The notes beneath the pieces were generated by a model that searched no databases, was not told where the DNA came from, and was given only the letters and a program-made list of their open reading frames with translations. DNA of 47,686 nucleotides from Firm-13 sp964617375 (GTDB taxonomy: Bacteria > Bacillota > Clostridia > Saccharofermentanales > Saccharofermentanaceae). This document shows positions 33,910-42,279 of the stretch, piece after piece. The stretch is from assembly GCA_964617375.1 (NCBI GenBank), contig CAZTXQ010000021.1, positions 1 to 47,686 of the forward strand, given 5' to 3'. The first letter of the stretch is position 1; the number at the start of each line of letters is the position of its first letter. The translations under genes and the position numbers were made by a program.

Positions 33910-34699
33910 CGGCGCGGGGGTTAAGCTGGTCAGGGTAATCAGTCATCCGGATACGGAGGATTTTGATCCGTTCCTGATGCTCGACGCCTTTGATTCAACC
34001 AATCCTGCCGACTACGAGAAGGGGTTTCCCTGGTATCCGCACCGCGGTATCGAGACCGTTACCTACCTCGTTAAGGGTATCATCGAACACGAAGACAGTT
34101 TGGGCAACAAGGGTGTCATTACCGACGGCTGCTGCCAGTGGATGACGGCGGGCAGCGGGATTATGCATCAGGAAATGCCGCGCCCGAGCGAACACATGCT
34201 GGGTGTCCAGCTGTGGCTCAACCTACCCGCGCGGTTTAAGATGACCGCTCCGGAATACCGGGATATCAGGAGCGCGAACGTACCCGTAACGGAAGAGGAA
34301 GGCGTGGCCGTCCGGATCCTGACGGGGTCTTTAAACGGCCGCGACGGAGCGGTCCGGGGCGAGTTTGTACCGATGACTTTTCTGGACGTCAACATGGAAC
34401 CGGGATCATACTGGGAGTGCAGCGCACCGGCGGAGCTCACGGTTTTTGCGTATATTATGACCGGCGAGGGCTGGTTCTCCAAAGAAGAGGATGAGCGGAT
34501 CTATATGAGGCGCGCCGTCCTTTTCGGAGACGGAAATAAAGTATATGTGCATGCCTCGGACAAGGGAATGCGGCTCTTTATTTTTATGGGACCGCCGCAG
34601 AAAGAGCCGATCGCATGGGGCGGACCGATTGTCATGAATACGAGAGCGGAGCTCGATCAGGCATTTCGCGAACTTCGGGACGGAACATTTATTAAGTAA
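33860..34699 (+). CDS. Pirin family protein
   Basis: A 279-residue bicupin of the pirin family. The metal-binding region PHRGIETVTYLVKGIIEHEDSLGNKGVI and the companion segment AGSGIMHQEMP carry the expected His and Glu ligands in the N-terminal cupin (about 50-105). Relatives include quercetinases and proteins of unknown role. A GGGAGG site lies 11 bases upstream, so translation starts within the RT coding sequence. The pairing with RT is probably accidental adjacency with coupling. Confidence 0.9.
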   Translation: MQIRPIRKIVTGTTQYDGAGVKLVRVISHPDTEDFDPFLMLDAFDSTNPADYEKGFPWYPHRGIETVTYLVKGIIEHEDSLGNKGVITDGCCQWMTAGSGIMHQEMPRPSEHMLGVQLWLNLPARFKMTAPEYRDIRSANVPVTEEEGVAVRILTGSLNGRDGAVRGEFVPMTFLDVNMEPGSYWECSAPAELTVFAYIMTGEGWFSKEEDERIYMRRAVLFGDGNKVYVHASDKGMRLFIFMGPPQKEPIAWGGPIVMNTRAELDQAFRELRDGTFIK

Positions 34700-34747
34700 C
34701 AAGCCTTAAAGACGATACATTAAAGCGGTGAAAGTGAAGCGCAGCAT

Positions 34748-35881
34748 ATGAATAGAGCGGTTTTCGATTTGGACGGCACCCTGATTAAGGCCGCCGCGGA
34801 AATATCCGCCGGAGAGATTCCGGGATCGGGTTCCGAAGAGGCGAACCGGGATTACAAAATGTATCCCGGTGCTTATAATGCGCTTTTAGATCTGAAAAAC
34901 GACGGGTATGAACTGATCGCGTTTTCCGGAAAGGACGATGACATTGTGCATACGATGCTGAAGAGAACGGCGGCGACCGCTCTTTTCAGCCGCGTATTCC
35001 CGTCGGTTTCGGATTCCGATAAAGTGTCTCTGTTTGAATCGTTAACGGAGCCGGAGGATATGACCGTATTCGTCGTGCGGCCCGGCGCTGACAAAGCGGC
35101 GGCGCTGGCCTTACGGGCGGCGGCCGTCGAAGTGTCGTACGAGACACCGAATGAAGAGGAAGAGACCGGAGAACCCACGCTCTTTTCGGCCGGATCAGCG
35201 GAGGAAATGATCGACAGAATCCGCGAGGCGGAAGTGTTTTCGGTCCTGCTGCGGGAATTTATCCGGAAAAGAAACTGCCGTATGATCGGTATCGGAGGAC
35301 TTGATGCGGCGGGCGAACCGCGTTTTACGGAACGGTTTTCCGAGTATCTCGGTCAGGCGGGGCAAAAGACGATGATTATCCATATGAGCGATTACAGAAA
35401 TCCGCCGGAGGTCGTAGCCGAGATTCCCGATCCTATCGAAGGGGTTTTATTTAATTCCTATAATTACTGGAAGCTGATACGCCTCGTACTGGATCCTCTC
35501 AGATTGGACAAGAGCCTTCACGTGTCGGTTAACTGTCTGGATCCGGATGCGGATTCCTACGATATACACAGAGAATACGATGCGGACGAGGATACCGTAG
35601 TGCTGATCGAAGGCAGCATACTTTTCCGGCAGCCGGTTCTGGAATATCTCGACGCAAAGGTTTTTCTCGAAATCGATTTTCTGGAATCGATCAAACGCGG
35701 CCTGGACAGGGAAGATTACAAGTACGACACGGAGATACTGAAGAAGTACAAAGAACTCTTTATTCCCGTACAGCAGCGGTATAAACACGATTACCGTCCC
35801 GAGGATATCTGTGATATCCGGATCGACTACGGCAATATAAACAGGCCCGTGATCGCGGAAATTCGTGATCTGCCGTCATAA
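34748..35881 (+). CDS. HAD-like phosphatase fused to a degenerate uridine-kinase-like domain
   Basis: A 377-residue two-domain protein. Residues 1-150 resemble a HAD phosphatase, with the nucleophile motif FDLDGTLI (D7 and D9). Residues about 175-377 resemble uridine kinase/phosphoribulokinase, with VLIEGSILFRQP, a C-terminal base-contacting region and IDYGNINRPVI at the end. The kinase P-loop is replaced by GIGGLDAAGEPRF, lacking the GK[S/T] needed for phosphate binding, so kinase activity is doubtful. The start has only a weak ribosome site. The function is unknown; a nucleotide- or sugar-phosphate salvage role is conjecture. Confidence 0.65.
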   Translation: MNRAVFDLDGTLIKAAAEISAGEIPGSGSEEANRDYKMYPGAYNALLDLKNDGYELIAFSGKDDDIVHTMLKRTAATALFSRVFPSVSDSDKVSLFESLTEPEDMTVFVVRPGADKAAALALRAAAVEVSYETPNEEEETGEPTLFSAGSAEEMIDRIREAEVFSVLLREFIRKRNCRMIGIGGLDAAGEPRFTERFSEYLGQAGQKTMIIHMSDYRNPPEVVAEIPDPIEGVLFNSYNYWKLIRLVLDPLRLDKSLHVSVNCLDPDADSYDIHREYDADEDTVVLIEGSILFRQPVLEYLDAKVFLEIDFLESIKRGLDREDYKYDTEILKKYKELFIPVQQRYKHDYRPEDICDIRIDYGNINRPVIAEIRDLPS

Positions 35882-35947
35882 GTCGGTCACAAAAATATCT
35901 TACAATAGAAGTTAGAAACACTTCTTATCGGGAAGGGGAGTGAACGT

Positions 35948-36331
35948 ATGAGACAGGTATTTACGCTTATTTGTCCCAAATGCAAATTCACAAAGGTCGT
36001 GGCAATAGGAGAGGACAAGAATCCGGAGGACAAAATCGAACGGGTTAAGGCACAGATTAAGAGCGGGATCTATGGGGACGACATGCGACATTTCTATACC
36101 GATCACCCGCAGTCCGCAATCGAAGCCAGACAGGCTCTATACCGCTGCAATCGCTGCGGACATCTCGAAGAAAAGCTTTTCGTACGCCTCGTTTACAACA
36201 ACGCGGATTTTACGCTCCGCCACAAATGCGATGAATGCAACGCTCGCATGGCTCCGCTCGAAAGTCCCGGAGAGGCTGTGTGCCAGAAGTGCAAGATACA
36301 GCTTCAAGCCACGGAAATTCCTGATATCTGA
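35948..36331 (+). CDS. Small protein with four CxxC zinc knuckles
   Basis: A 127-residue protein with CPKC, CNRC, CDEC and CQKC at about residues 10, 59, 96 and 114, expected to bind two zinc ions as zinc ribbons. The sequence between the first and second pairs is helical and charged. No catalytic residues are seen. GGGGAG lies seven bases upstream of the ATG, and a TTACAAT box lies about 50 bases upstream. Probably a regulatory or interaction module. Confidence 0.75.
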   Translation: MRQVFTLICPKCKFTKVVAIGEDKNPEDKIERVKAQIKSGIYGDDMRHFYTDHPQSAIEARQALYRCNRCGHLEEKLFVRLVYNNADFTLRHKCDECNARMAPLESPGEAVCQKCKIQLQATEIPDI

Positions 36332-36393
36332 CAGCCGCCGTTTCGCGGGAAAGTATATACGGAATGTCCTGTATATGATGTTTCGCGAAAAAG

Positions 36394-36424
36394 TTCACTC
36401 CGGACGCAATATATGCTATATTGC
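36394..36424 (+). promoter_or_regulatory. Promoter with overlapping inverted repeat, polyamine genes
   Basis: TTCACT (36394-36399) and TATATT (36417-36422) are 17 bases apart. A perfect inverted repeat GCAATATA-TGC-TATATTGC (36406-36424) covers the -10, suggesting an operator. It lies about 35 bases before the carboxynorspermidine synthase gene. Confidence 0.6.
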
Positions 36425-36459
36425 TTTTGCTTTCATCATTCATACGGGAGGATTTCAAA

Positions 36460-37659
36460 ATGGGAAGAGCTTTGATTATCGGATGCGGCGGAGTTGCGTC
36501 GGTAACCATCCACAAATGCTGCCAGAACAGCGATGTTTTCGAAGAAATTTGTATTGCGAGCCGCACCAAATCCAAATGCGACGCGCTTAAAGATAAGTTG
36601 GACGGCGGCCGCACGAAAATAACGACGGCGCAGGTCGACGCGGACCATACGGACGAGCTGATTGCTCTGATCCGTGAATACAAGCCGGATGTCGTGATCA
36701 ATCTGGCGCTCCCATATCAGGATCTGACGATTATGGATGCCTGCCTCGCGACCGGAACCGACTATGTCGATACCGCCAACTACGAGCCGCTCGATACGGC
36801 GAAGTTCGAATACAAATGGCAGTGGGAATACCGCGAGAGATTCGAAAAGGCCGGTATTACGGCTCTCCTCGGCAGCGGCTTTGATCCCGGTGTCACCGGT
36901 GTCTTCTCGGCCTACGCCCAGAAACACCATTTCGACGAGATTCATTATCTGGATATTCTCGATGCCAATGCCGGCGATCACGGGTATCCGTTTGCGACGA
37001 ACTTCAATCCGGAGATCAATATCCGGGAGGTTACTGCCAAGGGAAGCTACTGGGAGAACGGCGAATGGGTCGAGACGGAGCCGATGGAGATCAAGCGCGT
37101 CTATGATTTCCCGGAGATCGGCGAAAAGGATATGTATCTCCTGCATCACGAAGAACTCGAGTCTCTTGCGCTGAACCTTAACGGAATCAAGCGCATCCGC
37201 TTCTTCATGACCTTCGGCCAGAGCTATCTTACACATCTTAGATGTCTCGAGAACGTCGGCATGACCTCAATCGAGCCGATCGAATTCGACGGCAAGATGA
37301 TCGTCCCCCTGCAATTCCTCAAGGCCATTCTGCCGGATCCGGCATCTCTGGGCCCCCGTACGAAGGGCAAGACGAACATCGGCTGCATTTTTCAGGGCGT
37401 AAAAGACGGGAAGCCGAAGACGTATTACATTTACAACGTATGCGACCACCAGGAATGTTACCGGGAAGTTGGTTCCCAGGCGATTTCCTATACGACCGGC
37501 GTACCTGCCATGATCGGCGCGATGCTCGTCATGAACGGCGCGTGGAAGAAGCCCGGCGTTCATAACATTGAAGAATTTGATCCGGATCCGTTCATGGATG
37601 CACTCAATAAATGGGGCCTTCCCTGGAAAGAAAGCTTTGCGCCTGATCTGGTGGACTGA
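36460..37659 (+). CDS. Carboxynorspermidine synthase (saccharopine dehydrogenase family)
   Basis: A 399-residue NADPH-dependent reductase. It is expected to join aspartate semialdehyde with a diamine (putrescine or diaminopropane) to form carboxyspermidine or carboxynorspermidine. The Rossmann start ALIIGCGGVAS, the SRTKSKCDALKDKL second strand, and GTDYVDTANYEP are family marks. GGGAGG precedes ATG 36460. The gene shares one base with the decarboxylase gene, which strongly supports the pathway assignment. Whether the product is spermidine or norspermidine cannot be told. Confidence 0.92.
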   Translation: MGRALIIGCGGVASVTIHKCCQNSDVFEEICIASRTKSKCDALKDKLDGGRTKITTAQVDADHTDELIALIREYKPDVVINLALPYQDLTIMDACLATGTDYVDTANYEPLDTAKFEYKWQWEYRERFEKAGITALLGSGFDPGVTGVFSAYAQKHHFDEIHYLDILDANAGDHGYPFATNFNPEINIREVTAKGSYWENGEWVETEPMEIKRVYDFPEIGEKDMYLLHHEELESLALNLNGIKRIRFFMTFGQSYLTHLRCLENVGMTSIEPIEFDGKMIVPLQFLKAILPDPASLGPRTKGKTNIGCIFQGVKDGKPKTYYIYNVCDHQECYREVGSQAISYTTGVPAMIGAMLVMNGAWKKPGVHNIEEFDPDPFMDALNKWGLPWKESFAPDLVD

Positions 37660-38798
37660 TGATAAACGTTGATTTCGATGTATTCGCCCTTCCGACGCCT
37701 TATTACGCCGTGGACGAGAAGCTCCTTGCCCGGAATCTCGAGATCCTGAAAAGCATCTCGGACCGGACCGGCTGCCGCATTCTCCTGGCGCAGAAAGCGT
37801 TCTCCATGTACCGGTTCTATCCGTTGATCAGACAGTATCTGGCCGGCACCGCCGCGAGCGGACTCTTCGAAGCCCGTCTGGGCCGCGAGGAAATGGGCGG
37901 CGAGACGCACGTCTTTTCGCCCGCATATACGGACCGTGAATTCGACGCGATCCTTCATGTAAGCGATCATATTATCTTCAATTCGTTCGGGCAGCTTCAG
38001 AAATTCGGGCCGCGGGCCAAGGCACGCGGACGCGAATACGGAATTCGCATCAATCCGGAATGTTCGACGCAGGAGCACGGGATCTACGATCCGTGCGCAG
38101 CCTTTTCGCGCCTTGGCGTGACGGAAAAAGAGTTCCGGGAAGACCTTCTCGAGGGCGTCTCGGGGTTTCATATCCATACGCTTTGCGAGCAGGACAGCGA
38201 TGCATTGGAGGCGACAATCGCCGTATTCGAACAGAAATTCGGCCGGTATTTAAGCGGCATGAAGTGGCTCAATCTCGGCGGCGGTCACCACATCACCCGC
38301 CCGGGTTACGATATCGTGCGGCTGGTCCGCATCCTCAACCGTCTTCGCGACACCTACAAAATACAGGTCTATATCGAGCCCGGTGAAGCGGTCGCGCTCA
38401 ATACCGGCTATCTCGTAAGCGAAGTCGTCGATCGGATCACGAACGGCATGGAGATTGCGATTCTCGACACATCGGCCGCGTGCCATATGCCGGATGTGCT
38501 CGAAATGCCGTACAGGCCGGGCATCGTAGGCGCCGGGAATCCCGGCGAAAAGGAATACACATACCGGCTGGGCGGACCGAGCTGCCTCGCGGGAGACGTC
38601 ATCGGAGATTATTCCTTCGACCAGCCGCTTACGATCGGGGACCGGTTGGTGTTCCTCGATATGGCCCACTATACCATGGTAAAAAACAACACATTTAACG
38701 GCATCGCGCTGCCGTCGATCGCCGCAATCGGCATGGACCGGCAGGTGGAATCCATAAGAAATTTCGGATACGAAGATTTTAAAATGAGGCTTTCCTGA
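37659..38798 (+). CDS. nspC: Carboxynorspermidine decarboxylase
   Basis: A 379-residue PLP-dependent decarboxylase of the fold-III (alanine racemase-like) group, removing the carboxyl group in the last step of this polyamine route. The PLP lysine is K46 in LLAQKAFSM. The phosphate-binding glycine-rich turn is LNLGGGHHIT, and the cross-subunit active-site cysteine is in the GGPSCLAGDVIGDY motif. It overlaps the synthase by one base (ATGA) and is therefore co-translated. Confidence 0.93.
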   Translation: MINVDFDVFALPTPYYAVDEKLLARNLEILKSISDRTGCRILLAQKAFSMYRFYPLIRQYLAGTAASGLFEARLGREEMGGETHVFSPAYTDREFDAILHVSDHIIFNSFGQLQKFGPRAKARGREYGIRINPECSTQEHGIYDPCAAFSRLGVTEKEFREDLLEGVSGFHIHTLCEQDSDALEATIAVFEQKFGRYLSGMKWLNLGGGHHITRPGYDIVRLVRILNRLRDTYKIQVYIEPGEAVALNTGYLVSEVVDRITNGMEIAILDTSAACHMPDVLEMPYRPGIVGAGNPGEKEYTYRLGGPSCLAGDVIGDYSFDQPLTIGDRLVFLDMAHYTMVKNNTFNGIALPSIAAIGMDRQVESIRNFGYEDFKMRLS

Positions 38799-38824
38799 TA
38801 ATACGGCTCCTTTGGGAAAATCGG

Positions 38825-39547
38825 TCAGGAGAGTCCTTTCTTCGGCGGGATCGGGCCGCCTCTTTTGGCGCGCCAGGATACTTCGTCGATCGGGCTTGTG
38901 GACTTCGGGTCGATATCATCAAGCGTTAAGTCGCCTAAGTCTTCGGGAAGATCGGAACTCTGGGACAGCCAGATCGGTACGTTCGGTACCGGCGCGGCCG
39001 GCATCGGTATTGACTCTTCCGGAGCGTGGTATGCCGCATTGGGTCCCGTTGCAAAATAAGGCTGTTTCGGCTGCTTCGGTTCCTCCGGTTTCGCAGTAAG
39101 CCAGATCGGACTGTTTGCGGAGCCGGGGGCGTTCCCGGCAGGGTTCTGGGTTGAAGATACTACGGCGAAAGATGAGGCCGATGCGGCGTCGCCCTGGAAA
39201 TCGGCGGGGTCCGCAAAAAGCGAGTCCGCTTTGGCAAGAGACGAACCGTCGTCTGCTCCGGCGAAAGAGAAATCGGACATCGCGGGAACAGCTGCAGCTG
39301 CAGCCTGGGCAAACGGAGAAGGTCCGGCAGCCGCAGCCGCCTGAGCAAACGGTGAGGGCCCGGCAGCCGCAGCCGCCTGAGCAAACGGAGAGAGCTCCGT
39401 TGCAGAACCTGCGGCTCCCTCCGGCAGAAAACAGGAGGTCGCATCTTCGGGGTTGGCCTGAGTGAGCCCGGCTGCTTTCGCGCCGCAGCACTCGCAGAAT
39501 TTAGCTTCCGGATTTACGGGATTTCCACAGTTTGAACAAAATATCAT
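38825..39547 (-). CDS. Zinc-ribbon protein with Ala/Pro-rich repeats
   Basis: A 240-residue protein with an N-terminal double-CxxC zinc ribbon (CSNCGNPVNPEAKFCECCGAK) and a long disordered region. The middle carries three near-identical 12-residue units (GPSPFAQAAAAA type). PIWLT and PIWLS occur twice in the C-terminal part. No enzyme domain is seen. The related gene upstream (39589-40053) has the same zinc-ribbon plus disordered-tail plan, so the two form a probable operon of unknown function. Confidence 0.7.
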   Translation of the reverse strand: MIFCSNCGNPVNPEAKFCECCGAKAAGLTQANPEDATSCFLPEGAAGSATELSPFAQAAAAAGPSPFAQAAAAAGPSPFAQAAAAAVPAMSDFSFAGADDGSSLAKADSLFADPADFQGDAASASSFAVVSSTQNPAGNAPGSANSPIWLTAKPEEPKQPKQPYFATGPNAAYHAPEESIPMPAAPVPNVPIWLSQSSDLPEDLGDLTLDDIDPKSTSPIDEVSWRAKRGGPIPPKKGLS

Positions 39548-39588
39548 ACATGATTCTCCGTTTGTTCTTGATGGGCTGAATGGATGGA

Positions 39589-40053
39589 TCAGCCGATCGG
39601 TCCGTAAAGAGAAGAGACCGTATTGTCCGTACCCGCAGTTGCCGAATGAAAAAGCTGCAGTGTGCAGGATCGGAACAGCACGGCGGCGAGTATCAGGATG
39701 GCCAGTATCAGTATAACCGCAAGGATTTTCGTTCTGTTCGATTGAATTTCATTCTTCAGTACATCGGTTTCATGCCTGGCGCGCTTGAACAAATCCTCAT
39801 CCAGGGACTTATATACCACGCCGGGGGCATCTTTGTGCTGTCCTGACGAAGAACCGGAAGATTCTTCCTCGGACAGGTCGTCCGTAATATCATTCGGATT
39901 CGCGGGTCTGGCTGTCTCCCAGACCGGTTTCTTCGGGGTATCAACCGGAGCGGGTTCGGCTGCTGTCTCTATTTTGGGGAGAGGGACTCCGCAGACCGTG
40001 CAAAAGGTATCGGTTTCCTTGAAAGGGTATCCGCAGCGGGTACACGCTTGCAT
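39589..40053 (-). CDS. Zinc-ribbon single-pass membrane protein
   Basis: A 154-residue protein: N-terminal zinc ribbon (CTRCGYPFKETDTFCTVCG), an acidic disordered stretch, and one membrane segment near 109-129 (TKILAVILILAILILAAVLF). It precedes the related 38825-39547 gene by 41 bases. The start region overlaps a perfect palindrome containing its ribosome site (40065-40078). Function unknown. Confidence 0.7.
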   Translation of the reverse strand: MQACTRCGYPFKETDTFCTVCGVPLPKIETAAEPAPVDTPKKPVWETARPANPNDITDDLSEEESSGSSSGQHKDAPGVVYKSLDEDLFKRARHETDVLKNEIQSNRTKILAVILILAILILAAVLFRSCTLQLFHSATAGTDNTVSSLYGPIG

Positions 40054-40064
40054 ATTGATTTTCT

Positions 40065-40078
40065 CCTTACATGTAAGG
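40065..40078. promoter_or_regulatory. 14-bp palindrome over a ribosome-binding site
   Basis: CCTTACATGTAAGG is a perfect 14-bp palindrome about 12 bases upstream of the 40053 start. On the minus strand its right arm reads GTAAGGAG, the Shine-Dalgarno. It could be an operator or a hairpin hiding the ribosome site. Confidence 0.4.
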
Positions 40079-40179
40079 GGGCTCTTTTGTCATTTATCCA
40101 CACATTAGTATATGTCAAAAAAATTTGCAATAGCGAAAAACGCTTTTACGGGCATTTTTACACAATTTGCGCAAAACGA

Positions 40180-40208
40180 TTCGCGGAAGCCGGGAAAAAT
40201 GATATACT
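40180..40208 (+). promoter_or_regulatory. Possible promoter of the GH3 genes
   Basis: TTCGCG (40180-40185) and TATACT (40203-40208) are 17 bases apart. The -35 is weak. A palindrome TTTGCGCAAA lies just upstream (40166-40175). Confidence 0.35.
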
Positions 40209-40272
40209 TCGAATTATCTAAGATATTTGATCATGATTTATGTATACAAGATCATTCGGAGGAGCCAGTGAT

Positions 40273-42213
40273 ATGAAGAAGGTAATTTCGCTTTGTCTTG
40301 CCGCAATTCTATCGATATCCGTATGCGGATGTTCTCCGTCCGCTAAAACGAATCCCTCACAGGCAACGGAGACCCCGACGACAGCTGCGTCGTCCGCAAT
40401 CGAATCTACGACCGCGGCGAGCACCGCGGAAGCCACGGAATCGTCGGCTCCGGCCGCTGTTTCCTATAAAGACGCGTCACTCCCTGTCGCGGACCGGGTC
40501 AAGGACCTGCTCTCTCAGATGACTCTTGAGGAGAAGGCCGGGCAGATGGTACAGGGTGTCATCGGCAGCGCGACCGGTACGGATGTTACGACCTTAGGTC
40601 TCGGCTCGATCTTAAGCGGAGGCGGCGCTCATCCGGGTGACAACTCGATTGAGGCCTGGCAGGATCTGGTGAACAATTACCAGGAAGCGGCTATGGAGAC
40701 GCGTCTTCAGATACCGTTCATCTACGGAATCGATTCCGTACACGGCCATAACACCGTATACGGTGCCGTCGTTTTCCCTCAGAATATCGGCCTGGGAGCC
40801 GCGAACGATCCCGAACTCATGTATCAGATGGGCGCGGCCGTAGCCGAAGAGATGAAGCTTACGCATACGCTCTGGAATTTCTCCCCGTGCGTTGCTGTCG
40901 TGCAGGACCCCAGATGGGGAAGATCCTACGAGAGTTTCTCGAGTGATTCCCAAATTGTTGCTGCGCTTGCCGCAGAGTACCTTGAGGGACAGGCCGATCA
41001 CGGCATTCTGTCGACTGCCAAGCATTACGCCGGTGACGGCGGCACGCTGTACGGTACGGGTGAAGGCTCGAATCTGATTGACCGCGGCGATGTACAGATC
41101 TCGGCGGAGGACTTCGAGAAGATTCATCTGGCGCCGTATAAAGTGTTGGTTGATTCCGGTTTAAGAGTTGTCATGGCCTCTTTCAGCTCCTATGAGGGCA
41201 CGAAGATGACCGAGAACAAGTACTACTTAACGGATGTCCTTAAGGGAGAATATGGCTTCACGGGCTTTGTTGTTTCCGACTGGGAGGCGACCGCCGGCTT
41301 AAGTGAAAGTGCTTTTGAGGATCAGATCGCCGCAGCTGTGAATGCCGGAATCGATATGTTTATGGAACCATATAAGTATTCCGCGGCCGTACAGGCGATT
41401 ATCGACGGAGTCAATTCCGGTGCCATAGAGCAGGAACGGGTTGACGATGCCGTCTCAAGAATTCTCACCGTCAAATTCGAGATGGGACTTTTCGAAGATC
41501 CGTATATGGAGAATCTGAAGACGGAGCAGACCGGGCTGGGCTCTGCCGAATACAGACTTCTTGCCAAAACACTGGTTGAGGAGTCACTCGTTCTCCTGAA
41601 GAACGAGGACGATGTTCTTCCCCTCAAATCCGGTCAGAAAATCTATGTGACCGGGCCCGCGATGGATGATATCGGCGTGCAGTGCGGCGGGTGGACGATG
41701 ACCTGGCAGGGACTGACCGACGAGGACAATGGAGGCAAGAAGATAACGGAAGGGACTACAATCCTCGAGGGTTTAGAGGAATACGCAGAGAAAATCGGAT
41801 TCGAGATCATCACCGATCCGGCTCGCGCGTCCGAGGCGGATGCCGTAATTCTGGTAGTAGGAGAGAAGCCGTACGCGGAATTCGAAGGCGATTCGGAAGA
41901 TCTCTCCCTTGAAGGCAGCCTGGGCTTAAACGGCAACAGCGACGCGATTGCCGAGGCGAAGAGCCTGGGAATACCGGTTATCGCTCTGGTCGTCGCGGGT
42001 CGTGAGGTCGATATCGACGGTTATATGAACGACTGGAGTGCCGCCGTCATGTGCTTCCTTCCCGGAACCGAAGGCGACGGCGTCGCGGCCGTGCTATCGG
42101 GAGAAAGTCCCTTTACCGGAACGCTTCCGATGCCCTGGTATAAGGACGTTTCTCAGATTGGAACAGATAATCCGGATCTCCTGTTCGAGCTCGGATACGG
42201 TCTTACGTATTGA
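40273..42213 (+). CDS. GH3 family beta-glucosidase-like lipoprotein, copy 1
   Basis: A 646-residue secreted glycoside hydrolase. A signal peptide with lipobox VCGC anchors it, followed by a Thr/Ser/Ala-rich linker (about 25-70). The catalytic barrel then runs KDLLSQMTLEEKAGQMVQG to the nucleophile D336 in GFVVSDWE, and a C-terminal alpha/beta domain ends SPFTGTLPMPWY. The likely action is removal of terminal beta-glucosyl units from oligosaccharides outside the cell. GGAGG lies upstream of ATG 40273. A homologue follows directly, so the pair arose by tandem duplication. Confidence 0.92.
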   Translation: MKKVISLCLAAILSISVCGCSPSAKTNPSQATETPTTAASSAIESTTAASTAEATESSAPAAVSYKDASLPVADRVKDLLSQMTLEEKAGQMVQGVIGSATGTDVTTLGLGSILSGGGAHPGDNSIEAWQDLVNNYQEAAMETRLQIPFIYGIDSVHGHNTVYGAVVFPQNIGLGAANDPELMYQMGAAVAEEMKLTHTLWNFSPCVAVVQDPRWGRSYESFSSDSQIVAALAAEYLEGQADHGILSTAKHYAGDGGTLYGTGEGSNLIDRGDVQISAEDFEKIHLAPYKVLVDSGLRVVMASFSSYEGTKMTENKYYLTDVLKGEYGFTGFVVSDWEATAGLSESAFEDQIAAAVNAGIDMFMEPYKYSAAVQAIIDGVNSGAIEQERVDDAVSRILTVKFEMGLFEDPYMENLKTEQTGLGSAEYRLLAKTLVEESLVLLKNEDDVLPLKSGQKIYVTGPAMDDIGVQCGGWTMTWQGLTDEDNGGKKITEGTTILEGLEEYAEKIGFEIITDPARASEADAVILVVGEKPYAEFEGDSEDLSLEGSLGLNGNSDAIAEAKSLGIPVIALVVAGREVDIDGYMNDWSAAVMCFLPGTEGDGVAAVLSGESPFTGTLPMPWYKDVSQIGTDNPDLLFELGYGLTY

Positions 42214-42279
42214 TTTTCCAAGAATGGATTACCTTGATTATCGTAAATGTTTAACCCGAATATACGAAGGAGCTTTGAT

